Assembly: GCA_000471925.1 (NCBI GenBank) | Contig: CP006667.1 | Span: forward strand, 4,154,001-4,218,000 | Length of the DNA: 64,000 nucleotides | Reading direction: 5' to 3' | Source: Ralstonia pickettii DTP0602 | Lineage (GTDB): Bacteria > Pseudomonadota > Gammaproteobacteria > Burkholderiales > Burkholderiaceae | Shown: one piece after another, positions 1 through 8,670 of the stretch | Numbering within the stretch: position 1 is the stretch's first letter | Layout: every line of letters begins with the position of its first letter | The notes under the pieces: model-generated | Databases searched by the model: none | Told to the model about the DNA's origin: nothing | What the model saw: the letters and a program-made list of their open reading frames with translations, nothing else | Made by a program: the position numbers and the translations under genes

Positions 1-415
1 CCTTCAGCACCTCGCGGTTCTCGGCACGCAGCACGGCGCCGCCGCCGGTGGCCAGCACGATGCCCTGGCGCTCGGCCAGCTCGCGGATCATGGCGGCTTC
101 GCGGTCGCGGAAGCCCGCCTCGCCCTCGTGTTCGAAGATCACCGGGATGCGCACGCCGCAGTGCGCCTCGAGCTCGTGATCGGAATCGAAGAACGGATAG
201 TGCAGGCGCCGCGCCACCGTGCGGCCCACGGTGGTCTTGCCGGCGCCCATCAGGCCGACGAAAAAGAGGTTCGGTCGATCGGATTCCGGTAGATCGGAGT
301 CGCGTCGATCCGGAGCGGGGCGCTGTGCCGCCGGCCCTGTCGCTGAGGCTGTCACTGGACTGTCGTTCGGGAGCGCGGCATGCGGGCCGTCCTCCCCGGT
401 TGGGAACTGCATCAT
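1..415 (-). CDS. aroK: shikimate kinase AroK (3' end beyond window)
   Basis: Shikimate kinase phosphorylates shikimate with ATP in the cytoplasmic route to chorismate. About 138 residues are visible and the C-terminus lies left of the window. A Walker A loop ([10 protein letters not shown]) follows the beta strand NLFFVG, and FDSDHE plus the shikimate-binding FRDREA and ATGGGAV segments fit the family. The first of two tandem ATGs (413-415) has AAGAAG just upstream. This start gives a roughly 47-residue polar, proline-rich extension before the kinase fold, longer than in E. coli AroK. It follows pilQ on the same strand, but a terminator lies between them, so it probably has its own promoter. 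The function is secure; the exact start is less so. Confidence 0.9.
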   Translation of the reverse strand, partial: MMQFPTGEDGPHAALPNDSPVTASATGPAAQRPAPDRRDSDLPESDRPNLFFVGLMGAGKTTVGRTVARRLHYPFFDSDHELEAHCGVRIPVIFEHEGEAGFRDREAAMIRELAERQGIVLATGGGAVLRAENREVLK

Positions 416-525
416 CTTCTTATGTTGTGGCGCGCCCGGCAAGTGGCGGATGCAGCATGGGCCACATGCCGGGATCCGACCCGTCCTCCCAGGGCCGTCT
501 CCTCGCCCGGACGGCCGCGGTGCGC

Positions 526-557
526 AAAAAAAAATGGCCGCATCGGTCGATGCGGCC
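526..557 (-). terminator. Rho-independent terminator after pilQ
   Basis: Read on the minus strand, a 9-bp stem GGCCGCATC/GATGCGGCC (536-557) with a 4-nt loop is followed directly by nine T residues (526-534). It lies 50 bases past the pilQ stop and before aroK, so it should end most pilMNOPQ transcripts. Confidence 0.88.
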
Positions 558-607
558 TGTCAGTCTACTGTATCCCGCCCGATGCGCGGACCACCGCCGG
601 CTTCCGC

Positions 608-2728
608 CTACCTCAGCGACACGCTGTCGTTCAGGATCCGCGGCGTCAGGAACACCAGCAGCTCGGTGCGGTTGCGCACCTTGGCGTTGCTCTTGAACAG
701 GTAGCCCAGCACCGGGATATCGCCCAGCAGCGGCACCTTGTCGGTGTCGTTGGACTCCGTCTGGGTGTAGATGCCGCCGATCACCACCGTGCCGCCGTTC
801 TCCACCAGCACCTGGGTCTGCACGTGCTTGGTGTCGATGGCAAAGCCCGAGGTGGTCTGGATGCCCACGCTGTCCTTGTTCACGTCCACGTCCAGCAGGA
901 CATTGCCTTCGGGCGTGATCTGCGGCGTCACCTCCAGCTTCAGGTTGGCCTTGCGGAACTGCACCGAGGTAGCACCGCTGGAGGTCGCCGCCTGGTACGG
1001 CAGCTCGGTACCCTGCTCGATCAGCGCCTTGATGTTGTTGGCCGTGACCACGCGCGGGCTGGAGATGATCTTGCCCTTGCCGTCCGCTTCCAGCGCCGAC
1101 AACTCCAGTGCCAGGAATTTGGTGGCGGCGCTGTTGAACAGGCTGACCGCGACATTGGCGGGGTTGGTGCCGTTGATGGCGCCGGCCGGCAGGCTCAGGA
1201 ACGGGCCGTTGTCGGAAGTCGCCCCGGGCAGCACGTTGTTGTACGTGTTGCCGACGCGGGCGTTGTTGTACTGCCCGGCAAAGCCCAGCTTCACACCCAG
1301 GTTGCGGCTGAAGGAATCGGTGGCCTCGACGATGCGCGCCTCGATGATCACCTGGCGCACCGGGATATCGATCTTGCCGACAAAGCTCTGCACCTCTTCC
1401 AGCTTGCTGGCGATATCCGACACGAACAACTGGTTGGTACGCGCATCGGCCGTCAGCGAACCGCGCTTGGACAGCATGCGCGCACTGGCGCCCGCCGCTC
1501 CCGCCGCACCGACCGCGGGCACGGCACTGCCGCCGCCGCCGGCGTTCATGCCCAGCAGCATCCGGCGCACGTCCTCGGCGCGCTGGTAGTTGAGCTGGAA
1601 CACCTGGCTGCGGATCGGCTCGAGATCATTGATCTGCTGTTGCGACTCCAGTTCGAGCTTTTCCTTGGTCTGCAGCTCGGCCTTGGGCGCCACCCACAGC
1701 ACATTGCCATTGCGGCGCGACGCCAGCCCCTTGGCATCCATCACGATCTGCAGCGCCTGGTCCCACGGCACGTCCTTCAGACGCAGCGTCAGGTTGCCCT
1801 GCACGCTTTCGCTGGTGATGATGTTCAGGTTGGTGAAATCGGCAAACACCTGCAGCAGCGAGCGGATGTCGATGTTCTGGAAGTTCAGCGACAGGCGCTC
1901 GCCGCGGTAGCCCGGGCCGCTGATCAGCTTGGTCGGGTCCTCCTTGACCGGACGCACTTCGACCACGAACTGGGTGTCGGTCTGGTAAGAGCTGTACTCC
2001 CAGTTGCCGTTCGGCTCGATGGTCAGGCGCGCGTTGCCGTTGGCATCGTTGGCGCGCAGGCTCTGCACCGGCGTGCCGAAGTCGCTGACGTCGTAGCGAC
2101 GGCGCAGGTTGTCGGGCAGCGTGGTGCCGAGGAAGTCGACCACCACGTGCTTGCCCTGCTGCGCGATATTGATGCCCGAGTCGCGCGATGACAGGTCCAC
2201 CACCACGCGCCCGGCACCGTCGGCACCGCGACGGAAGTCGATATTGCGCACCGACGGCCGCGCCGCAGCGGCCACCGGCGTCACTGTCGCGGCCGGCGCA
2301 AACGTTGGCGCGGCGCTCTTGACCGCGGGCGCCACATTATCCAGCGCCACCACGAAGTAGTTGCCGCGCACCTCGGTGCGATAGGTGGCGGTGCGCGTGA
2401 GGTCGACGATCACGCGGGTGCGGTCGCCTATCTGCACTACGTTGGCAGTCTTGACCAGCTTGCCGCCGTAGTCATACTGCGCGCGCCGGTTGGCAAAGCC
2501 GGTATCAAAGAAATCGATCGCCAGCCGTGCCGGGTTCTGCGTGGTGAAGTCCACCGGCTTCTGCGCCGGCGGCCGTTCGAGCTCGATCGTCAACACGGTC
2601 TGCTCGCCGACCACGCTGGCGTCCACCGACTTGACCCGGTTGCTTTGTGCCAGCGCGGCCGGAGCGGCCAGCACCAGCGTCGTCATCACGGCGCCCGCGA
2701 GCGCACGGTACCAGCGCGCGAGGGTCAT
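608..2728 (-). CDS. pilQ: type IV pilus outer-membrane secretin PilQ
   Basis: PilQ forms the multimeric outer-membrane channel through which the type IV pilus passes. From the chosen start it is 706 residues: a signal peptide (about 1-27, ending ALAQ), two AMIN peptidoglycan-binding domains (about 30-125 and 155-255), a secretin/TonB short N-terminal domain (about 290-340), an N1 domain (about 385-470) interrupted by a Gly/Ala-rich loop, and the secretin barrel at about 530-700 with the signature VPLLGDIPVLGYLF. The ATG at 2728 overlaps the pilP stop as ATGA and has GGAGG 8 bases upstream. An upstream in-frame start at 2770 would run 46 bases into pilP and precede the signal peptide, so it was not used. 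It is the last gene of pilMNOPQ. Confidence 0.95.
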   Translation of the reverse strand: MTLARWYRALAGAVMTTLVLAAPAALAQSNRVKSVDASVVGEQTVLTIELERPPAQKPVDFTTQNPARLAIDFFDTGFANRRAQYDYGGKLVKTANVVQIGDRTRVIVDLTRTATYRTEVRGNYFVVALDNVAPAVKSAAPTFAPAATVTPVAAAARPSVRNIDFRRGADGAGRVVVDLSSRDSGINIAQQGKHVVVDFLGTTLPDNLRRRYDVSDFGTPVQSLRANDANGNARLTIEPNGNWEYSSYQTDTQFVVEVRPVKEDPTKLISGPGYRGERLSLNFQNIDIRSLLQVFADFTNLNIITSESVQGNLTLRLKDVPWDQALQIVMDAKGLASRRNGNVLWVAPKAELQTKEKLELESQQQINDLEPIRSQVFQLNYQRAEDVRRMLLGMNAGGGGSAVPAVGAAGAAGASARMLSKRGSLTADARTNQLFVSDIASKLEEVQSFVGKIDIPVRQVIIEARIVEATDSFSRNLGVKLGFAGQYNNARVGNTYNNVLPGATSDNGPFLSLPAGAINGTNPANVAVSLFNSAATKFLALELSALEADGKGKIISSPRVVTANNIKALIEQGTELPYQAATSSGATSVQFRKANLKLEVTPQITPEGNVLLDVDVNKDSVGIQTTSGFAIDTKHVQTQVLVENGGTVVIGGIYTQTESNDTDKVPLLGDIPVLGYLFKSNAKVRNRTELLVFLTPRILNDSVSLR

Positions 2729-3276
2729 GCCGCCACCTCCAGCTTCAGGCTGGTCATTTTCTCTTTCCACTCTGATACCCCCTCCCGGACCAATTCACGC
2801 AACACGATCTCCTGATCGGTGATGCGGACCACCCGGCCATAGCTCTGGCCGAGATACTGACCCACCTTGATGTGGTGGATCTTGTTATCAACTCTTACGA
2901 TGCCGAAGGTTTCCCCGTTCTTCTTCATCATCCCGAGCATCTTGAAGTTCTCGAGCGGGTAGTCTTCCAGCGGCTCGCGGCGCCGCCCGGCCTCGGGCGA
3001 ATCCGGCAGCGTCTTGTTCAGCTCGCCGATCTTGGCCTGCGCGAACGGCTCGGGCGCGTTGGCCACGGCGTACTCGCGCGGCACGTAGGGGCGGGCCTCC
3101 GGCAGCGGCTCAGGCGGTTTGGCGCGGGCGTTGCGGGTGGCGTCCATCCACTGTCGCAGCGCGGCTTCGTCGCTGGCGCCGCAGGCGCCCAGCAGGCCGA
3201 CCGCGAGCGCTGCAACCGCGACCGTACGCGGCGCTGCGGCCCATGCCAGGCTACGGATACGGACGGTGCGGCTCAT
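2725..3276 (-). CDS. pilP: type IV pilus inner-membrane lipoprotein PilP
   Basis: PilP is an inner-membrane lipoprotein linking the PilNO dimer to the secretin PilQ across the periplasm. The 183-residue product starts with a basic, hydrophobic leader and a lipobox LLGAC (Cys at about 32). A flexible Pro/Ala linker follows, then the beta-rich C-terminal domain (about 100-180; segments FGIVRVDNKIH and VGQYLGQSYGRV) expected to bind the secretin N0 region. Both ends overlap neighbours by 4 bases (ATGA), which points to translational coupling with pilO and pilQ. Confidence 0.93.
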   Translation of the reverse strand: MSRTVRIRSLAWAAAPRTVAVAALAVGLLGACGASDEAALRQWMDATRNARAKPPEPLPEARPYVPREYAVANAPEPFAQAKIGELNKTLPDSPEAGRRREPLEDYPLENFKMLGMMKKNGETFGIVRVDNKIHHIKVGQYLGQSYGRVVRITDQEIVLRELVREGVSEWKEKMTSLKLEVAA

Positions 3277-3944
3277 TTGGCACCTCCCTGCTTGGCGGCG
3301 GCGGCGGCCGCGGCGGCCTTGCGCTGCGCGGCCTGTTCTTCGGGATCGAGCGCGCGGTAGGCCATCGCCACTGCCTCCATCGATAGCCCGCCGTCCTTGG
3401 TATTGGCCAGTTGCAGGTTCTGCATCGACACGATGCGCGACAGCGCGGCCACGTCGGCATTGAACTGCGCCACCTCGTGGTAGCGGCCGGTCACGCGCAG
3501 GTTCACCGGGATCTCGGCAAAGTAAGGCTTGATCACCGCCGCCTGCGGCTTGAACAGCTCGAACTGCAGGCCGCGCGCGACGCCGGCGTGGTTGACGTCA
3601 GCCAGCAGCGCGTCCATTTCGGTCTTGTTGGGGAGCTGGCGCTCGAGCAGCGCCACGCGCTGCTCCACCTGCTTCTTCTGCTCGCGCAGCGCGTCGAGGT
3701 TGGCCACCTGCGTCACCTTGGACTGGTACGCCTGCCTGAGGCTTTCCTGCTCCTGGCGCTGGCGGTCGAGTTCGTCGAATTTGGCGCTCCAGTAGAACTG
3801 CCAGCCCAGCAGCAGCACCAGCGCCGCGGCCATTACCGCGAACAGCACGCGCGGCGCGGCCGGCCAGGTTTCCGGCTCGTTCAGGTTGAGCCCGCGGAAC
3901 TGGCTGGTGAGGTCAGCCAGGTTGATTTCGGTATTGAGCGCCAT
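3273..3944 (-). CDS. pilO: type IV pilus assembly protein PilO
   Basis: PilO is a bitopic inner-membrane protein that heterodimerises with PilN in the pilus alignment complex. The 223 residues contain a short cytoplasmic N-terminus, one membrane helix (about 29-49), a coiled coil (about 55-105, rich in Gln/Glu/Arg) and a ferredoxin-like periplasmic domain (about 115-205). The tail is a run of Ala and Lys. It starts 3 bases after the pilN stop, within the pilMNOPQ operon. Confidence 0.93.
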   Translation of the reverse strand: MALNTEINLADLTSQFRGLNLNEPETWPAAPRVLFAVMAAALVLLLGWQFYWSAKFDELDRQRQEQESLRQAYQSKVTQVANLDALREQKKQVEQRVALLERQLPNKTEMDALLADVNHAGVARGLQFELFKPQAAVIKPYFAEIPVNLRVTGRYHEVAQFNADVAALSRIVSMQNLQLANTKDGGLSMEAVAMAYRALDPEEQAAQRKAAAAAAAAKQGGAK

Positions 3945-3946
3945 GG

Positions 3947-4621
3947 TCAGGCCTTTCCGGCTGCGGGGGCTGCTGCGGATGCGGGTGTCGGTACGGCTGG
4001 TGCGGAAGCTGCCGGCGCGGCCTTCTTGCCGTCCGCGCCCTGCGGCGTTCCCGGCGCGCGGTAGGCAAAGCGCATCGAGAAGTCGAACAGGCGGCGCTGC
4101 TCGCGCAGGTTGTTGGTCATGGTGACCGCCTTGGACTCGACCAGCTCGGCCTTGTCCAGCCAGGCCACGCCGCTCAGGTTGCGCAGCAGTTCGGAAATGC
4201 GCTCGTTGGACTGCGCCACCCCCGCGATGGTGAAGGACTCTCCGGTCTGCTTGAGGCTGGTCAGGTAGACGCCTTCCGGCACCTGCCGCACCAGTTCCTC
4301 GAGCAGTTGCACCGGGCGGTTGCGCTCGGTCTGCAGGCTTTCCACCGCCTTCTGCCGTTGCAGCAGCGCGTCGATATCTTTCTTGAGGCTGTTGACCTCG
4401 CGGATCTGCCCGTCCAGTTTGGCGTTCTCGGCACTCAGCACCTGGTTGAGCGCGACCTCGGAATCAATGCGCCCGTCGATATAGAGCCCGCCCAGCAGCA
4501 CCACCGCCGCGCCGCCGGCCGCGGCGGCGCCCAGCATCGAATAGACCTTCTTGCGGCGAGCCGCCTTGCGGGCTTCGTGGTAGGGCAGCAGGTTGACCGA
4601 AGGCAGCGTGTTCGTAGACAT
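3947..4621 (-). CDS. pilN: type IV pilus assembly protein PilN
   Basis: PilN pairs with PilO in the inner membrane and docks to cytoplasmic PilM through an N-terminal motif. Here that motif is visible as VNLLPYHEAR at residues 9-18 (family consensus INLLP). One membrane helix follows at about 28-48, then a coiled coil and a periplasmic domain. The C-terminal 30 residues are Ala/Pro-rich. The start ATG has GGAGG 8-12 bases upstream. It is 224 residues, slightly long for the family because of the low-complexity tail. Confidence 0.93.
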   Translation of the reverse strand: MSTNTLPSVNLLPYHEARKAARRKKVYSMLGAAAAGGAAVVLLGGLYIDGRIDSEVALNQVLSAENAKLDGQIREVNSLKKDIDALLQRQKAVESLQTERNRPVQLLEELVRQVPEGVYLTSLKQTGESFTIAGVAQSNERISELLRNLSGVAWLDKAELVESKAVTMTNNLREQRRLFDFSMRFAYRAPGTPQGADGKKAAPAASAPAVPTPASAAAPAAGKA

Positions 4622-4639
4622 TCGAATGCCTCCGGTGCG

Positions 4640-5725
4640 TTATTGCAGGCCGCGCAATGCGAGGCCGGCACTGACGATATACGCCGGAAGGTCGCGCTGC
4701 AGGTAGCGCTCGTTGACCTTGGCGTTGGTCGCCATGTTGGCGAACGGGTTCGCCAGCGTGGTGGTGATCTTGGTCTGCTGCTGGATCGCCGCCTGCACGC
4801 CGAGCAGCGAAGCATGGCCGCCCGACAGCAGGATCTCGTCGACCCGCCCCAGGCTGGAGCTGGAGATGAAGTTGCCGATCGCGGCCTGCACTTCCATCGC
4901 CAGCGCGTCCAGCGACGGCTTGAGCAGTTGCCCGCGCCAGGCTTCAGGCAGCGTGTTCTTGCGTTTCTTGATCTCGGCCTTGAGCGCGTCGAGCGTGAAC
5001 ATGCGCGCGGCGCTCTGCGTGAGCTGGTCGCCGTAGCTGTTCAGCGGCTGTTCGTACAGCTCTTTCCAGCCCTGGTAGAAGATCGCCTTGGAGCGGCTGC
5101 CGCCCAGGTGGACCACCGCCACCACCGGTAGCGCGCGGGCATCGGCCTCGGACATTTCCTGCGGCACGCCCAGCATCTGCACGATCGAGCGCTGCACCGC
5201 GTATTCCTCGACGTCCATCACCTGGGGCTTGAGCCCGGCCATCTCCGCCGCGGTCACGCGCTCCTGCACGCGGTCGCTGTTGGCCGCGGTGACGCGCACG
5301 CCGATGCCGCCCTCGGTTTCGCTCGGACCGATCACGGCAAAGTCGAAGTTGACCGCCTGCGACGGCGGATAGAGCCGGTGCGCCTCGGATTCGACCTGGG
5401 AGTAAAGCTCGTCTTCGGACAGGTTGTCCGGCAGGCTGACCGTCTGCGATTCGGTCAGCATGGATGGCACGCCCAGCACCACGTCTTTCGAGCGGATGCC
5501 AGCCTTGCCGAGCGCGCGCTTGAGCGCGATCCCGACTGCCTCGATATTGATGACGTTGCCATCGGCAACGGCGTTGCGGTCCAGCAGTTCGCTGGCGCAT
5601 TTTTCCAGCCGATAGTCCTGCCTGCTGCCCCCTACGGACAGCTCGACTACCTTGACACTGGACGACCCGATATCTACGCCGACCGTAGTCCGGCGCAGAA
5701 GCCCCGACAAAATGCCCCGTCGCAA
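4640..5725 (-). CDS. pilM: type IV pilus assembly ATPase-like protein PilM (TTG start)
   Basis: PilM is an actin/FtsA-like cytoplasmic protein that binds nucleotide and the PilN N-terminus, and is the first gene of pilMNOPQ. The 361 residues show the phosphate-1 motif GVDIGSSSVKVVEL (17-30), the adenosine loop LLSGGHASLLGV (about 298-309) and full family length. The start appears to be TTG: no in-frame ATG precedes it and AGGGGG lies 6-8 bases upstream. An ATG 16 bases upstream is in another frame. It is transcribed divergently from mrcA. Confidence 0.93.
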   Translation of the reverse strand: MRRGILSGLLRRTTVGVDIGSSSVKVVELSVGGSRQDYRLEKCASELLDRNAVADGNVINIEAVGIALKRALGKAGIRSKDVVLGVPSMLTESQTVSLPDNLSEDELYSQVESEAHRLYPPSQAVNFDFAVIGPSETEGGIGVRVTAANSDRVQERVTAAEMAGLKPQVMDVEEYAVQRSIVQMLGVPQEMSEADARALPVVAVVHLGGSRSKAIFYQGWKELYEQPLNSYGDQLTQSAARMFTLDALKAEIKKRKNTLPEAWRGQLLKPSLDALAMEVQAAIGNFISSSSLGRVDEILLSGGHASLLGVQAAIQQQTKITTTLANPFANMATNAKVNERYLQRDLPAYIVSAGLALRGLQ

Positions 5726-6089
5726 GGTGACCCCCTGACATTTGAACTCGCCCCTGGCGTCAACGCTCTAATCGGGCGAGCCGTGTTTCTTGAATGAAAC
5801 CTTTGCTCTTTTATGTTGGCCGATTCTCACAAAAACCAGCACCGGTGGCAATGTGCCGAACTGACCACGACTACTTTTTCAGAAGCCTCGTGCCATTTCG
5901 TTGCCAAAACCCCACGGTCGTCGGGTTCCCTTCCGCAGCCGGCTGTTGCAGGCAACTTCGGCTTGCTAGCTGGTATCCGTCGTATTACATCTTGTAACAG
6001 CGCGATAGCGGCGCCCGGGGCACTGGGCGCGCGGATGGCCCGATCCCGGAAGATATAATCCCGGGCACCCCTGACTAGGTATTTCCCTT
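5726..6089. promoter_or_regulatory. divergent pilM / mrcA control region
   Basis: This 364-base region between two divergent starts has no credible gene. Toward mrcA a perfect TATAAT lies at 6054-6059, about 30 bases before the ATG, with no good -35 at the right distance. Toward pilM no convincing -35/-10 pair was found. TTGACG (5762-5767, minus strand) lies about 40 bases upstream of the TTG start but lacks a matching -10 box. Confidence 0.5.
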
Positions 6090-8465
6090 ATGGCCACCGC
6101 ACAACACAAGCCGTCCCACCCTGCCCGCCGCTCGATCTGGGCGCGGCTCATGTTCGGGGCGGTCGGACTGCTTGTCGCCGGCGCCGTCGTAATCGCGCTG
6201 CTGCTTGGCTACGCGCTGCTGGTGGCCGCGCCCAACCTGCCGTCGCTGGACACCATCACCGACTACCGGCCCAAGATCCCGCTGCGCATCTACACCGCGG
6301 ACAACGTGCTGATCGGGGAATTCGGAGAAGAGCGGCGCAACTTCGTGCCCATCGCCGAAATCCCGGACGTGATGAAAAAGGCGGTTCTGGCGATCGAGGA
6401 CGACCGCTTCTACGAACACGGCGGCGTCGACTTCGTCGGCGTAATGCGCGCCGGGCTGGCCAATCTGCGCGGCGGGCTCTCGCAGGGCGCCTCCACCATC
6501 ACCATGCAGGTGGCGCGCAACTTCTTCCTGTCCAGCGAGAAGACCTATACCCGCAAGATCTACGAGATGCTGCTGGCGTACAAGATCGAGGCCAACCTGA
6601 ACAAGGACCAGATCCTCGAGCTGTACATGAACCAGATCTACCTGGGGCAGCGCGCCTACGGCTTTGACAGCGCCGCGCGCGTGTACTTCGGCAAGTCGGT
6701 GCGCGAGGTGACGCCGGCCGAGGCCGCCATGCTGGCCGGCCTGCCCAAGGCGCCGTCGGCCTACAACCCGGTGGTCAACCCGCGCCGCGCCAAGGTGCGC
6801 CAGGAATACATCCTGCAGCGCATGCGCGACCTGCGCTACATCACGCCCGAGCAGTACGACGAGGCCGTGCGCTCAGAGCTGAAGGTGCGCACCGAGGGCA
6901 ACGAGTTCTCCACCCACGCCGAGTACGTCGCGGAAATCGTGCGCCAGCTGATGTACGCGCAGTACCGTGAAGAGACCTACACGCGCGGCCTGACGGTCTA
7001 CACCACGCTGACCAAGCCCGACCAGGACGCCGCCTACGAGTCCGTGCGCAGCGGCATCATGAACTACGAGCGCAAGCACGGCTACCGCGGCCCCGAGGCC
7101 TTTATCGACCTGCCTTCCGATCCGGCCGAGCGCGAGCAGGCCATTGACGATGCGCTGGTCGAGCACCCGGGCAGCGGCGACCTGCGCTCGGCCGTGGTCA
7201 CCAGCGTGTCGGGCAAGCAAGTGAAGGCGACGCTGCTGTCCGGCGAGGTGGCGACTATCGAAGGCTCGGCGCTGCGCTTTATCTCGCCGTCGCTGTCGGC
7301 CAACGCGCAGCCGAAGATGAAGATGCGCCCGGGCGCGATCATCCGCGTGACCCAGGATGAGAAAGGCAACTGGTCGGTCACGCAGCTGCCGGAAGTGTCC
7401 GCCGCGTTCGTGTCGATCAATCCGCAGGACGGCGAAATCCGTTCGATGGTGGGCGGCTTCGACTTCAACCGCAACAAGTTCAACCACGTGACCCAGGCCT
7501 GGCGCCAGCCGGGCTCCAGCTTCAAGCCGTTCATCTACTCGGCGGCGCTGGAAAAGGGGTTCTCGCCTGCCACGGTGATCAACGACGCGCCGCTGACGAT
7601 CGGCCCTGATACCGGCGGCCAGGTGTGGGAGCCGAAGAACTATGACGGCCGCTTCGAAGGCCCGATGACCATGCGCCGCGCGCTGGCCAAGTCCAAGAAC
7701 CTGGTCTCGGTGCGGATCCTGCGCGCGATCGGCACGCAGTACGCGCAGGACTACATCACGCGCTTCGGCTTCGAGGCCGACAAGCACCCCGCCTACCTGC
7801 CGATGGCGCTGGGCTCGGGCGCCGTGACGCCGCTGCAGATGGCGGGCGCGTACTCGGTGTTCGCCAACGGCGGCTACCGCGTCAACCCGTACCTGATCCA
7901 GAAGGTGGTGGACGCGCGCGGCAACGTGATCTCCGAAACCCATCCGCAGCGCGCCGGCAGCGACGCGGTGCGCGTGCTGGACGCGCGCACGGCCTTTATC
8001 GCCGACACCATGCTGCGCGACGTGGTGCGCTACGGCACCGCCAACAGCGCCAAGCAGCGCCTGGGCCGCAATGACCTGGCCGGCAAGACCGGCACCACCA
8101 ACGACGCGGTCGATGCCTGGTTCGCCGGCTACACGCCGAACCTGGTGGCGATCGCCTGGATGGGCTACGACCAGCCCAAGAGCCTGGGCGTGCGCGAAAC
8201 CGGTGGCGGCCTGGCGCTGCCGATCTGGGTCGGCTACATGAGCAAGGCGCTCAAGGGCGTGCCGGAATCGCCCGAGCGGCCGGCGCCGGAAGGCGTGCTG
8301 ATGGTGGGCGGCGACTGGACCTTCGAGGAGAACGCCGGCGGCGCCGGGGTGGCTTCGGTGGGCCTGGGCGATCCGTGGCCGGGCAAGCCGGAGGAGTCGA
8401 CCACCCCGCAGGCCGATACGGAGCAGGAGAAGCGGAAGATCCTGGAGATGTTTGGCGGGGCGTGA
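6090..8465 (+). CDS. mrcA: class A penicillin-binding protein 1a
   Basis: A bifunctional peptidoglycan synthase: it polymerises lipid II (glycosyltransferase family 51) and cross-links stem peptides. The 791 residues contain an N-terminal membrane anchor (about 19-45), the GT51 domain with catalytic Glu103 in EDDRFYEHGG and GASTITMQVARN (133-144), an OB-like domain, and the transpeptidase with SxxK at 476-479 (SSFK), SKN at 535-537 and KTGT at 666-669. All catalytic motifs are intact and the length is usual. The ribosome-binding site is weak. Its divergent position from pilMNOPQ-aroK is a standing arrangement in many proteobacteria. Its 3' flank carries the insertion described next. Confidence 0.96.
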   Translation: MATAQHKPSHPARRSIWARLMFGAVGLLVAGAVVIALLLGYALLVAAPNLPSLDTITDYRPKIPLRIYTADNVLIGEFGEERRNFVPIAEIPDVMKKAVLAIEDDRFYEHGGVDFVGVMRAGLANLRGGLSQGASTITMQVARNFFLSSEKTYTRKIYEMLLAYKIEANLNKDQILELYMNQIYLGQRAYGFDSAARVYFGKSVREVTPAEAAMLAGLPKAPSAYNPVVNPRRAKVRQEYILQRMRDLRYITPEQYDEAVRSELKVRTEGNEFSTHAEYVAEIVRQLMYAQYREETYTRGLTVYTTLTKPDQDAAYESVRSGIMNYERKHGYRGPEAFIDLPSDPAEREQAIDDALVEHPGSGDLRSAVVTSVSGKQVKATLLSGEVATIEGSALRFISPSLSANAQPKMKMRPGAIIRVTQDEKGNWSVTQLPEVSAAFVSINPQDGEIRSMVGGFDFNRNKFNHVTQAWRQPGSSFKPFIYSAALEKGFSPATVINDAPLTIGPDTGGQVWEPKNYDGRFEGPMTMRRALAKSKNLVSVRILRAIGTQYAQDYITRFGFEADKHPAYLPMALGSGAVTPLQMAGAYSVFANGGYRVNPYLIQKVVDARGNVISETHPQRAGSDAVRVLDARTAFIADTMLRDVVRYGTANSAKQRLGRNDLAGKTGTTNDAVDAWFAGYTPNLVAIAWMGYDQPKSLGVRETGGGLALPIWVGYMSKALKGVPESPERPAPEGVLMVGGDWTFEENAGGAGVASVGLGDPWPGKPEESTTPQADTEQEKRKILEMFGGA

Positions 8466-8492
8466 TGGCTGCCGCCAGACAGCAGAAAGCCG

Positions 8493-8501
8493 GCCACGTG
8501 G
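8493..8501. repeat. left copy of probable 9-bp target duplication
   Basis: GCCACGTGG here recurs in direct orientation at 10525-10533, just outside the terminal inverted repeats of the TnpB element. The word is almost self-complementary, so chance or a pre-existing palindrome cannot be excluded. Confidence 0.5.
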
Positions 8502-8670
8502 CCTAGGCGGTCGCTTAAAGTGTTGATGTAATTCTCAATGGCCATCTCTGGACTAGCAGAGATGGCCATTCTCTTAGGCAAAATTTCTTCCACAAGAGAA
8601 CACGGCGACAAAACGCAGTTTTCACTGCGCCGCTCGAGGTCCTAGAGGTCTCGAGCTGAAAACCACACTT
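8502..8670 (-). ncRNA. candidate omega-RNA (right-end RNA) of the TnpB element
   Basis: TnpB proteins use an RNA made from the element end downstream of tnpB, with the guide read from flanking DNA. The 169 bases after the tnpB stop carry two strong folds. A composite hairpin at 8618-8663 has arms GTTTTCA/TGAAAAC, then GCTCGAG/CTCGAGC, with a 7-base bulge. A 14-bp perfect hairpin lies at 8537-8570 (arms AATGGCCATCTCTG/CAGAGATGGCCATT, 6-base loop). The terminal repeat (8509-8526) and flanking DNA come next. The function is inferred from position and structure only, and the RNA ends are unknown. Confidence 0.4.
8509..8526 (+). repeat. terminal inverted repeat, left copy
   Basis: GGTCGCTTAAAGTGTTGA, the perfect inverted partner of 10501-10518. 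Confidence 0.85.

Noticed and set aside
380..2191. A 603-codon plus-strand frame antisense to pilQ
   Set aside because: PilQ on the minus strand has clear domains, signal peptide and operon context.
5762..5767. TTGACG as the -35 box of pilM
   Set aside because: No acceptable -10 box lies 16-18 bases downstream on the minus strand.
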